Source of the DNA: Rugosimonospora acidiphila
Lineage (GTDB): Bacteria; Actinomycetota; Actinomycetes; Mycobacteriales; Micromonosporaceae
DNA: 64,000 bases
Direction: 5' to 3'
Assembly (NCBI RefSeq): GCF_039543385.1
Contig: NZ_BAABJQ010000011.1
Span: 124,001 to 188,000 of the forward strand
Shown here: piece after piece, positions 29,901 through 41,900 of the stretch
How positions within the stretch are numbered: the first letter of the stretch is position 1
Layout: the number at the start of each line of letters is the position of its first letter
Translations under genes and position numbers: made by a program
The notes under the pieces: model-generated
Seen by the model: only the letters and a program-made list of their open reading frames with translations
Databases searched by the model: none
What the model was told of the DNA's origin: nothing

Positions 29901-32900
29901 TCGTCGTCGGGCTGCGGGCGGATCGATTCGACCACAACGTTCGGGAGTTCGTCGACGCCCTTCCCCAGCGAGGCTTCGAGCCGGTAAGCCCCGAGGGGCC
30001 GGACCGGTACTCCACCGAGTCTCTCTGGGTCGACACGCATACCAATCAGGTTTTCGAGCTGCGGCTCGTGCCCGATGGCGAGCCGGGCGGCGTGCCCGCG
30101 GACGGCGGCTGGCGCCACCCGGACCTCGGGCCGCTGCTGCGGGGCGAGGACGATGCCCACCCCGAGGGCGATGCCCACCCCGAGGGCGATGCCCACCCCG
30201 AGGGCGATGCCCACCCCGAGGGCGATGCCCACCCCGAGGGCGATGCCCACCCCGAGGCTGAATCCGAATCCGAGGGCGAGGGCGCTCCGGAACAGTCCAC
30301 GGCCGATGGTGCTTCCCATCCGGATGGTCCGGCCCCCGAGGACTCAGCGGGGCACGATCCGGCCGCGCACGGTCCCGCCGGTGGCGCAGACGCGGCCGGC
30401 GGCGGGGACTCCGGCGGCGATGGCGTGGCCGACGACGGTGGCGTTTTCGACGACGGCGAGGACCCCGTCGCGACGAAGCGGACCCAGGCAGAGACGGTCG
30501 ACCAGACCATCCGGCTGACCCTCGGATCCCACGGGTTACGCCTGAAGCCGGGCTGGAGCGTAACGGTGGAGCCGCGGGAGGTGTTCCTGCGGCGGCTGGA
30601 CGAGGCAGTGCGCCGTGCCGCACCGATGCGGTCGCCGGAGGAGGTCCTCGAAGAGGCGCGGGTGGGCCTCCGCTACGTCGTCGATTCCCCTGAGGGAGCC
30701 AGCCCCGCCAGCGTCCACCGGTTGGCCGGCATCCTGACCTCGCTCGGCTACGAACGGATAGCGCTACGCCCCCGAGGGGAACAGTCCGGCATCGGGACCC
30801 GATGGCGTGACCCGGACACCGGGCAGGTCTTCGACGTACACCTCGCCTGGCAGGACGATGCGGTGGCGACGATTCCGGACTACGTCGAGGTCCGGAGCGA
30901 GCCGGACGGGTCGTTGGTCGAGGCGCGTCCGGCCGGTGGATTCGACGGCGGCGGGTCGGTGGGCGAGTGGGGTTGGCGCGACGGCGAGTTCGAGCTGGAC
31001 GGCGAGCAGACCGCACTGGCCGCAGCGGAGCTGCGGAGGGCGGCCGCTCTCGACGAGGACGTCCGGATGGCCCTCGGGCTCGGTGGCGCCCAGCCGGTGC
31101 CGGGCTGGCAGCGGACGGTGGAGACCGCGGACGCGTACCTGCGGCGGTGGGCGGTGCTTGGCGATGCCGAGTCGGTTCGCGATCCCGAGTCGGCCTCAGA
31201 GCCGGCCGTTCCCGACATCAGGGTGGTGCAGCGGTACGTCGTGGCCGGCGACGATGTCGATGGTGTGCACGGCTTCCTGACGTCGTGGGGGTTCGAGGAG
31301 GTCCCCGGGCATCGGGCGGCGGGCGATTGGGTCAGCGAGGGTTCCTTGTGGCGCACGCCGGACGGGCGCCAGTTTGAGGTGCATGTCGCCGAGCGCGGGC
31401 GAGTGGTGTGGTCGGTCCCGTCGTTGGTCGACGATGGCGGGCCGGTGCCCGAATCGGGGTGGACGGACGGGCGCAGCCACCTGACCGGGGAGCAGGACAG
31501 GGCCGCGGGCGCCGAGCTGCGCGAGGCCGCCGAGGGCGACTCCGATGTCAGGGCGGCCATGTGGGCCGTCGGCGGTGAGCCGGCGCCCGGCTGGGAAGAG
31601 GTCGTGGAGCACCCGGACGACTACCGCTCCCGGTTGGCCGACGCCATCGACGGCGCCGGGCCGGAGACCCGGTGGCAGGACGTGGTCGCGCGGACGCCCG
31701 CCATCCGGCGGTACGTCATCGTGCTGCCCGAGGAGCATCTCGATGACAACGCTCGGCGGCTGTCGACCCAGCTGATCGAGCGGGGCTACGAGTGGGTACC
31801 GGTACGCGCCGCCGACGGCGGCGAACATTATCCGGTCAGCCGCCTGTGCGATCCCCGCACCGGTCGCGTGTTCGACATTCACGTCCGTGCCCGCGATGAA
31901 GCCGTCGGGCTGATATCGGACCTCGTCGACTGGCGTGGGTACGAGGCCCACGCCGATGCGGCGATGGACGATGCGCGTGTGGTCGATGGAAGGGTCACCC
32001 ACGCCATCCTGAATGCGGGAGCGCGGCTGCTGCCCGGCTGGGAACAGACGGTGGAGCAGTTGGACGCCTACCGCAAGCGTTTCCTGGCGGCGGTCACCAA
32101 GGCCGGGTCCTGGCGATCGCTGTCGGAGATCGGCGTGGAGTCGGGGCCGCTGCTGCGGTACGTCGTCGATGTGCCCGCCGAGGGCTTCGCCGACAACCTC
32201 GACGCGTTGCTGGGCCGGTTGCGCCGACTCGGATATGAGCGGGTGCCAGCGATCAATCGGGAGACCGGCGTACCCACGTTCGGCACCCGGTGGTGGGATC
32301 GCACGAGCGGCCGCGAATTCGAGTTACACGTCGCCGAGCGCGGCACACCGGTGCGGGCGATCGCGGAGCTGGTCGGTCCGGATGAGGCCGTCCGGTACGC
32401 GGAGCGGGCGAGGCAGCTCGCCGCCCACCGTGATGGGAAGGTTCGGGCGGCCATCCGCGATGCCGGCGGGCAGATCCTTCCCGGGTGGGAACAGACGATG
32501 GAGTCGCCCGACAGCTACCGGGGTCGGGCGACCGAGGCGATGGTCACGGCGGAGCCCGGGGCCTCGCTCGATGTCGTCCCCCGGATCCAGCCGTACGTCG
32601 TCGGTGTGCCCGGCGGCGACGTCCAGCACCTGGCCGACCAGCTCGTCCTGCGCGGGTTCGAGCGGATCGACGTGGTCCAGGAGGAGGACGACTGGGAGAC
32701 CACCGGCAGCCGCTGGCGGGACCCGGCCGCGGGCGAGGTCTTCGACATCCACGTGGCCGAGCGTGGAGACTTCGTGCGGTGGATCCCGGGGCTGGCCGAT
32801 GCCGCACCGGATGGATCGGACGGATCGCCGGCGGCCGAGCCTCACCCGGACGGGCCCGCCGGCGCCCGGCCCGAGGACGACGGCGGCTGGACGGATGGCC

Positions 32901-35900
32901 GGCGCACGCTGGCCCTCGGGCCGAACGCGCTGGCGGGCGCGAAGCTGGTCACCGCCTGGGAGAATGACCAGACGATCATTTCGATCCTGCGCCGCGGTGG
33001 CGCCGAGCCGGTCCCCGGCTGGGATGACACGGTCGAGGCGCAGGATGCCTATCGGGGACGGTTGGCCGATGCCCTCGACGCGGCGGATCCGGGTCGGCCG
33101 TGGGAGGACGTCGCCAACCGCACGGAGCCGGCGCTGCGCTACGTCGTCGACCTGCCTCCGGAGGGATTCGAGGCGAACCTCCAACGGTTGAGGGAACACC
33201 TGATCGTGCGGGGCTACGAGGAGACGGCGTGGCCGGACGGCGATGATGGCAGCACCGTGAGCGCCCGCTGGCGCCACACGCAGGGTTGGCCGACCTTCGA
33301 CCTGCACGTGGTTGCTCGCGGCGCGCCGGTGCCCGACGTTCCGGAAATCGTCGAGGGGTTCGGGGCGGACGGGTGGCACCCGTCCGATCCCGCGGGTCAG
33401 CTCGATGAGGTCCCGGACGGTGACGAGGACTCCGGCGCTCGGGCGGTGGTCGAGTGGCCGTCGCCCAACGGCGAGGCCGAGCTGACCGACGAGCCGGCGG
33501 CTTACGCCGATCGGGATCTGGCCGCGGCGAGAGCCGCCGACCCCGCCATCCGGCTGGCCCTGACGTCCGGCGGCATCGGTCAGCGCCGCGGTGAGCTGAT
33601 GTCCGGCTGGGGGACCACGGTCGAGCCCGACGAGGTCTACAAGCGGAGACTGGCCGCGGCCATCGCGCTCGGCGCGACGGAACGGCCGTGGGAGGACGTC
33701 GCCCGGGACACGCCGGTGACGATGCGCTACGTCGTCCAGGTGTCCGACAAGGACTTCCTCGCCGACGTCCAGTACCGGATGGACAGTCTTCTGTTGCGAA
33801 AGTTCAAGCGGATAGACGTGACACCCGAGGACGGTGATTGGCGCACCGTCGGGACCCGCTGGATCGACCCGAAGTCCGGCCGCGTGTTCGACGTGCACTT
33901 CGCCCGGCACGAACCGGCGGTAACGAGGGTTCCGCGGCTGTTCGATCGGCGCGAGCCGGACCAGTCGTCCGTGGTCGAACTCGGTGACGTCGAAGTTCCT
34001 GGCGACGAGGTGCCCGACCGCGACATCCCGGGCGGCGCCGAGACTTTGGGCGATGCGGGGATTCCGGGCGATGAGCCGGTGGATGACCCGGGCTCTCCCG
34101 ACGCCGGTTCAGACGAGAACCCGGACGACGACCAGCCTGACCGCCCGGACGATGGGGATTCCGGTGGAGGCCCGCGGCGCGGGCCTTCGACTGGTCCGCG
34201 CTTGAGTGGAGGTGGGGCACCGGAGACGTCCGGCGCCGGGGATGCGGCCTCCGGTGGTCGCGGGGGCTCGGGCGGGCGTGACGGCTCCGGGGGCCCGGGA
34301 ACGGGCGAGCCCGAGGGCGAGGACCCGGACCGCGAGCCCGGCGACGGTCGTGCGGATGGGAGCCGGCCCGCTGACGTCGAGCCCCCTGCGGAGACCGGGC
34401 CCGGTGACGCCCCGCCGCGGGGCGAGTCCGGCCCGGACGGGGTGGAGCCGCCACCTGGGGCTGGTTGGTTGACTTCGGCGTCACGTAACCCAGGTCGGTC
34501 GGCGTTTTTGTTCGGTCGGCAGGTGTATGCCTGGGATAAGCAAGCAGGCACGATGACGCGGCTGACGGATCAGCCGCACGGGGTGAACTACTTCGCGCTT
34601 TCCCCCGATGGTCACCGGGTGCTGTGGTTCGACGATCCGGTCGGCGGTGAGACGGGCTGGTGGCGTGAGCAGCCGTTCGACAGCGCTCCTGGCGATGATC
34701 ATCTGGTGACGTCTGTCGCCGACCCTTCCGCTGCGGCGGCCGATTTATCGTCGGCGCACTTCACGCAGGGTATTGCGGTGGGGGACACCGTAACGGTCGC
34801 GGGTATCAGTCGGGCGCAACATTACGAGGTCGTCGTGGTCTCGCCGGACGGTGTCCCCAGATCGCTGTGGGATTCGGACCAGCCCGCGATCGTGCGCTCG
34901 CTCTCCGCGGATGAGAGGTTCGTGGCGTTCCAGGAATCCTCCTATCACGCCGATGCGGAGCGTCCTCAGACGCGGGTGATCCGCTTGTCCGGGGATTCCG
35001 GCGACAATCCGGCCGTCGTGTTGGATCACGGCTATGGCAAAGAGGTCGTCCCCATCGAATTCTCGCCGGTTACTGCTGACGAGCGGCTGTTGGTGCAGTA
35101 TGAGGACGAGCGGGGTCGCCGGTCGTTGCTGATCTGGGATGTGGCCTCCGGCGAGGAAACGCGTCTGCCGATCGATGTTCCGGGTGAGTTGGCGAATCGT
35201 TGGGCGATCGACCATTACGACATGCTCGCTCGGTGGGACCCGACGGGGCGGCACGTGGTGTTCGCGTTCGACGACGGCCCCAATACGGTTCTTTATCGGC
35301 TCGAGGTTTCCACCGGTGCCCTGTCAAGGGTCCCGACGCCCCCCGGGACTATCAATGAGGTCCGCGTCGAGGCGGACGGCAGGGTGGCGTACTCGTGGGG
35401 GTCGTTGAGGCATTACTGGCGTTATCGAGGGTCCGACGACGGTGGGACATTGCCTCCCCCGGATCCGGGATTGGAGGGTCTGACGTATGAGGAGATCTTC
35501 GTTGACGGGCCGGCTGGTCCCGTTCCCGCGCTCATCGTCAAACCGTCGACGCCGCCTCCTCCGGGAGGGTATCCGACCATCTTCGTCCCGCACGGCGGCC
35601 CCCGGATTCGAGTCGGTGACGAACCGATCGGCGCGGGATATTTGAGGCTGGGCTGTCAGATGGTGTATCCCGTCTACCGCGGTTCGCTCGGCAATGGGAA
35701 CGCGTGGCGGGATGCCAACTACGGTCACAGCGGCGTCGTGGAGCCCGAGGACGTCGCGGCGGTGATCAGGTATCTCAAGTCTGAAGAGGGCAGTCAACGA
35801 TACAACGTCGACCCTCACCGGATGGCCGGCCTGGGGGGATCATACGGGGGCTACATCAATCTCCTCCTGGCTACCAAATATCCAGAACTGCTCGACACGA

Positions 35901-38900
35901 TCGTCGCTCTCGCACCGATTGCCAGCCCGGCCCACTTCATCATCGATGCCAGAAGCGAACTGCACGACATGTTCATCAACCGCTATGGAGGGCTACCGCG
36001 GGACAATCCCGAGGCATGGAAGGCCGGTTCGCCGGCGGAGCACGTGGCGAACATTCGGCCGGATGCCCGGATACTTTTCATCTACAACCGGAACGACGCG
36101 CGTTGTCCGGTATGGCAGAACGAGGTTTTCCTGGATCGGGCGGCGCGCGCGGGCGTTTCCGGGGAAACGCTCAAACCACTCATGTTCGATGGTGGTCACA
36201 ACGCCGACCATCAGTCGGTCAGTGAAGCGCAGCAGATCCAGACCAGCGTCATGAACTTCGTACGCGACCGGCTCGGTCTCCCCCAGACCGCGGATATGGA
36301 CGCCGACGCGGGGCACGGCGGCGGGGACTCCTCCGGTGGCGGGTCCGCGGATGAGCACCCGGACGACGACCCGGACGGCGGGGACACCGGCGGGTCGCCG
36401 CGGCCGGGGCCTTCGAGTGGTCCACGGCCGGGTGGAGGTGGGGCGCCCGGCGTCGGGGATGTGGCCTCCAGCGGTCGTAGCGACGGAGACTCGGGTGGGC
36501 GTGGGGATACCGGTGGCGGGCCCGCGGATGAGCACCCGGACGGCGGCCCGGACGATGGGGATTCCGGTGGGGGCCCGCGGCGCGGGCCTTACTCGCGCCC
36601 CGGCGACGGTGGTCCGAGTGCAGATCCCTCGTCGACCGCCGGCGACGTGCGGGGCCGGCGTCCACCGGATGCCGGCGACTCGGGCGGCGATGGGGTCGTC
36701 CACGCGATTCCCGTCGACCACGGCGACAACCGGTCAGCCCGGCCGAATCCGCTCAGCGACCCGCACGAGGGCGCCGTGGACATCCAGAAAAGCCAGCATG
36801 TGTTCACGAATGAGCCCAAGATCGAGCTGCACGTACACATCGAGGGCACCGTGCGGCCGGCCACGCTACTGGACATCGCCGACCGCAATCGAATAGCGCT
36901 ACCTGTCAATACTGTGGAGGGTCTGCACGAGCTGTACCGGTTTCGGGACTTCCCGCATTTCATCCAGGTGTGGCGCCAGGTTACGCAGGTACTTCAACAT
37001 GAAGCCGACTTCCGGCAGATCCTGCTGGACTATGCGCAGGAAGCAGCGGCACACGGCGTCGTATATATCGAAGGCATCTTCTCCCCGGTCGGTGCGTATC
37101 AAGACGGCATCCCGTGGGAAGAGATGTTCGACGGATACACCGCAGCGATACCCGAGGCCGCGGAGCGTTACGGGGTAATCATTCGCCTGACTCCGGAGAT
37201 ATATCGGGGCGCACCGGTGGACCTGGCACAGTCAGCGGCTCGCCAGTCGGTCAGGTACCGCGACCGAGGCGTCGTGGGCATCGGGATCGGGGGTGACGAG
37301 ACCAGGGGACCGGTGTCGGCCTACGCCACCGCGTTCCAGATCGCGGCGGACGGCGGATTAGGGGTGGTGCCACACGCCGGCGAAGCCGTTGGGCCGGCTT
37401 CGATCTGGGATGCGCTGTCGGTCGACCCGGCTCGGATCCGACACGGCATCAGGGCAAGCGAGGACCTGCGGTTGATGGCCGAGCTTGCCAGGCGGGGCGT
37501 GGTCCTCGATGTCTGTCCGACCTCGAACCTTCGCACAGGTACGGTACGGGATCACGACGATCTCGCGCAGCGGTTGCGCGTGCTGACCGCCGCCGGGGTC
37601 GCGATATCCATCAGCACCGACGATCCCGCACTGTTCGGCACGGACGTGACCGCCGAATACCAGCTGGCCAGGTCGCTCGGCCTTGATCCAGCGCGGACTT
37701 ACCAAGCGGGAGTCGCCGGAGCACTGGGCGGGGACTCGGTGCGAACTCACCTCCTCCGACTTGAGCGGCTGTCCACCTGGTCCAACCCGCGAACCGGTCA
37801 AGAGCCGGATTCTCCGGTGGCCTGGGACCGAGACGGCGACCCGGAGTCTCGCCCATCGCTTACGTCGCCCGCGGACGCCAACGCGCCCCTTCCCGATCAG
37901 CACGGCGAGGAGGAACCCGACGCGACGTCCGGCCATCCCGTCGATAGTGACGCGGTGGCCATGGGGGCGGTCCGGGTGTCCAGCGCGACGGGCCCGGACG
38001 GGGGGGACGGTAGCGCGGACCCTGGGCACGATGGCGAAGGGGATGGCCAGTCCGCCAGTGGTTCCGGAACCAGACGCTCCGCCGTGTCGAGCCCGCTCAT
38101 TGACATGCCCCCGCACCCGGACGACGGGGGTGATAGGGCCGTCCGCCGCGGGTTCGCAGATAAGCATCCGGACGACGGCTCGGACGGTGGGGATACCGGC
38201 GGGTCGCCGAGGCCGGGGCCCTCGGGTGGCCCACGCCCGGGTGGAGGCGGGGCGCCCGAACCGCATGGCGCCGGGGATGTGACCTCTGGGGGTCGTGGCG
38301 ATGGAGACTCGGGTGGGCGCGACGGCTCCGGCCGCCCGGGGACGGGCGAGCCGGACGGCGAGGACCCGGACCCCGAACCCGGCGCCGGCCGCGCCGACCA
38401 CCTCGACGAGACCGATCCGGTCGACGGCCCTTCCACGATCGAGTCCCAGCCCGGTCCCGACGCGGCCCCGTGGACGGCGCCCATTGCGCGGCACGGCCTC
38501 CGGCCCGGCCCGCTCGATCACCTGCACGACCTGGTCGACCGGGCGCACGGTCCCCCCGACCGGGTCAGCGTGGCCCCCGGTCTCGGCGTCCACGACGACC
38601 AGCCCCTGGGTGACGGGCCCTACGGCCCCGAGCCGGCCAACCCGACGGTGGAGCCTTCGACCGGTGGGCTCCCGGCGCAGCCCGGCCCCGACGCGTTCTC
38701 CTCGGCTGTGCAGACGAGCAGCCGGTCCGACCTGGAGCGCGCGTTCGGGTGGAGCCTGCTGGACCAGGTGGACGGGCTGGTCGACCGGGCGCGGGGCGCG
38801 CTGGTCGGGGACCCCGACCGGTTCGCGGAGCAGCTCGCCGTCCTGGACCGGATCGACGGCCTGGCGTCCGAGGTTGCGCGCCACATGGACGCGGCGCGCT

Positions 38901-41900
38901 CGTCCGGGTACGTAAGCGACCCGGACGCCGCCCTAGCGGTAAAGCGGCTGAGCGAAGCCATCCGCTCCTACGCGGACGACTTCGGCGCGGGGCCGGACCT
39001 GGACGGCGTGGACCCGCTGGACCCGGCCGGGTTGGCGCGTCCGGCCGAGGTCGATCCCGCGACGGGTCACCTCGACGTGCTCACCCAACTGGTCACCGAG
39101 GCGGCGGTCGAGGGCACCCTCGGATCGGACGCCGCGCGACTCGTGCGGGACGGGTGGGCGCGGCTGGTGCCCAAGGACCCGACCTCGGCGCGGGACCGGC
39201 TCGGCGCCGAGGTCGCCGCCGAGCTGGACGCGCTCGTGAACGATCCGGCCCGGGGCTACTACCTGCCCGCGCGGGATCTCAGCCTGGTTCAGGTGGTCGA
39301 CGGTCACGGACGGCCGCGACCGTCCGGCGCGGTGGCGGCGACGGTGTTGCGCGAGTCGGTGCTGCACCGGCTGCAGCCGAACTGGCATTCGGTCGTCGGG
39401 CACGTCCGAGCCTGGGCCGCCAGCCGCGGTTACTTCGCGGCGGAAGAGCAGAGGATCCTCGCCTGGCTGACGTACGGGCGGGAGTACGAGGCGCACACGG
39501 TCATCCAGCACCTGGTCCGCAACCTGCCCGAGGTGCCTGCCGAGTACCGGCGGCTCGCGGAGATGACGCCGAGCGAGCTGCGCGCCTGGGTGCTCGGTGA
39601 GTACATCGAGCGCAGGCCCGAGTTCGGTTGGCGATCGACCGGCGAGTTGCTGGACACCTACCGGCCTCCCGTCGAGGCCCCCGAGTCCGTGCTCGCGCGG
39701 TTCACGGCGGCGAGCACCGCGGCGGTCGCGGGCCGGGCGGATGGGCTGCTGACCGACCCGGTCTACGAGCGGATCGGTGAGCGTTACGGGCTCGACTTCG
39801 ACTTTGCCGGGCTCCGCGACCGGCAGGCCGAACTCCCGGTTCCGGCGGTGACCAACTACGACGGGCACGCCATCGACGCCGCACTGTACCGGGATCTGCA
39901 CGCCGAGCTGACACGTGTCGTGAACGAGCGGGCGGAGCTCGTCGCGCGGCTGGAGGGCGACGGCAAGCAGGACTTCGCCCGGGAGTACCACCGGCTGATC
40001 AGCCACGAGCTCGAGCTGGTGGAGACCGGCGAGTACCGGCACCGGGCGATGTCGATCGCGCTGCTGCTCGCGATCGACGCCGGGTACGGCGGCAGCCTGC
40101 GAGAGTTCATGGACGGACACACCTCGGCCGTCGAACCCAACTGGCTGGTCGCGTTCGACGCGGCCCGGCACCCGGAGGCGCCCGATGCCGTCTCGCCCTC
40201 GGCGCACGCGCTGGTCCGCTTCGATCTGCCGCGGGCGTTCGCGCACCTGTACGAGCGGTACCACGCGCACACGGGTAAGGACCTGGAGGAGTTCAGGGCC
40301 GACTTCCTGCGCATCGGGTCGGCCTACGAGCGGCTCTGGGCCGACGCGCGTGCGGCGCACGGGCCCGCCGGGGAGCCCGAGCGGTCCGGCGAGATCGAGC
40401 GCGCGTGGGACCGCGCGACGGACATCGTGTCCCTGCATCGGGACGGGATCACGGATCCGGCGGCGTTTGCGCGGCGAGTCGCCGAACGCGCGCGGCTGAG
40501 GCACTCGTCGTCGGCCGACCCGCTCACCGTCGCCGGCCGGGCCATCTCCGAGTACGACTGGTCCCGGCTCGACGACGACCCCGGGGGCGACGCATCCGGT
40601 GAATCACCTCCGGACGGCGATCCATCCGGCGGCGACCCGGCAGGCGGTGCCCCGGCAGGCGGTGACTCGGCGGGCGGCGATGCGGGCGCTGGGATGCGGC
40701 CCCGCCGGGTCGGGGCCCGACACGACCCCGAGGTCCGGCTGCCGGAGGGGATCGAGCCCGGAGACGTTGCGCCGTACCTCGACCTGTACCGCGAGGTGTG
40801 GGACAACAACGAGGAACTGGCGGAGATCGCGCGTGCGCTGCGGGGCGACGGCAAGTTCTGGTTCGCCCACGCGTACCAGTTGGTCAGCGTTCGGCACATC
40901 GACAGGCTGTTGCAGCGGATGTTCGACGACCCCGTCACGATGATGCGGCTGTTCGACGAGGTGTACCGCACGTTTCACGAGAACCTTCTGTCGTGGGCGG
41001 AGGGGCGGCACGAGGACGTCGACCCCAACTGGCGGCCCGCGCTGCGGATGGCCGAGCGGATGGGCCGCCAACTGGATTCGCACCAGACCGCCCGCGCACT
41101 GGTGGACGCCCTGCTGCCCTCGCTGCAGGCACAGTTGCGGTTCGACCTGCCTCGGGCGTTGTTGCGGGTGTACCAGCGGTACCACGCGGAGACCGGGCAG
41201 AGCATCGAGGATTTCCTCGGCAGGCATCTGGACGACTTCGGTCGGATGCAATTGGCCTATGACTACGCCTTCGCGCGTGTCTTCGACATCGCACACGAGT
41301 CGCTCGAGGAGCCGGCGGAGATGGTCTCGTTGGCCGCCGAGCTCCACCGCTCGCGGCGACGGGCGGCGGACCTGGATTCGCTGCGCCGGGAGGGCGTCAC
41401 CGAGCCGGTGGAGCTGGAGCAGCGGCTCGACGGGGACCGGCATCCGTCACTCAACGGCTTCGCCGTGGGCACGGATCGGGTCAGCGGTTACGACTGGTTC
41501 ACGCCGGAGGACGACCGCGCGCCCCGGAACGCTCTCGTCCGTCGCCTACGCGACGTCGTCCTTCCCCACGTCGAGGTTCCGACGGCCGCCGATCTGAACA
41601 GTGCGATGGCCGATGCCGAGGTCGTCTTCCTCGCCTTCGATGGCGTTGTGTGCGACCTGCCCGATCGCTGCCTGACGGGCGGCGACGTCGGCGACCAGCT
41701 CGATCACGTCCTGCGTCTGTCGGGCCCGCTGCCCGAGGAGGTCTCGGAGCCGACCTCACGCCCCGGAACTCTCAGCCGGCTCGGCGCCGACACCGGTTCG
41801 CCGTGGGCGGAGGGTCTCGAATCGATTCGGGATGCGGTGGAGGCGGTCTACTCCGCGGCCGAGGCGCGGGCCATGCGATTCGCGGAGTCCCGGCCGGGGG

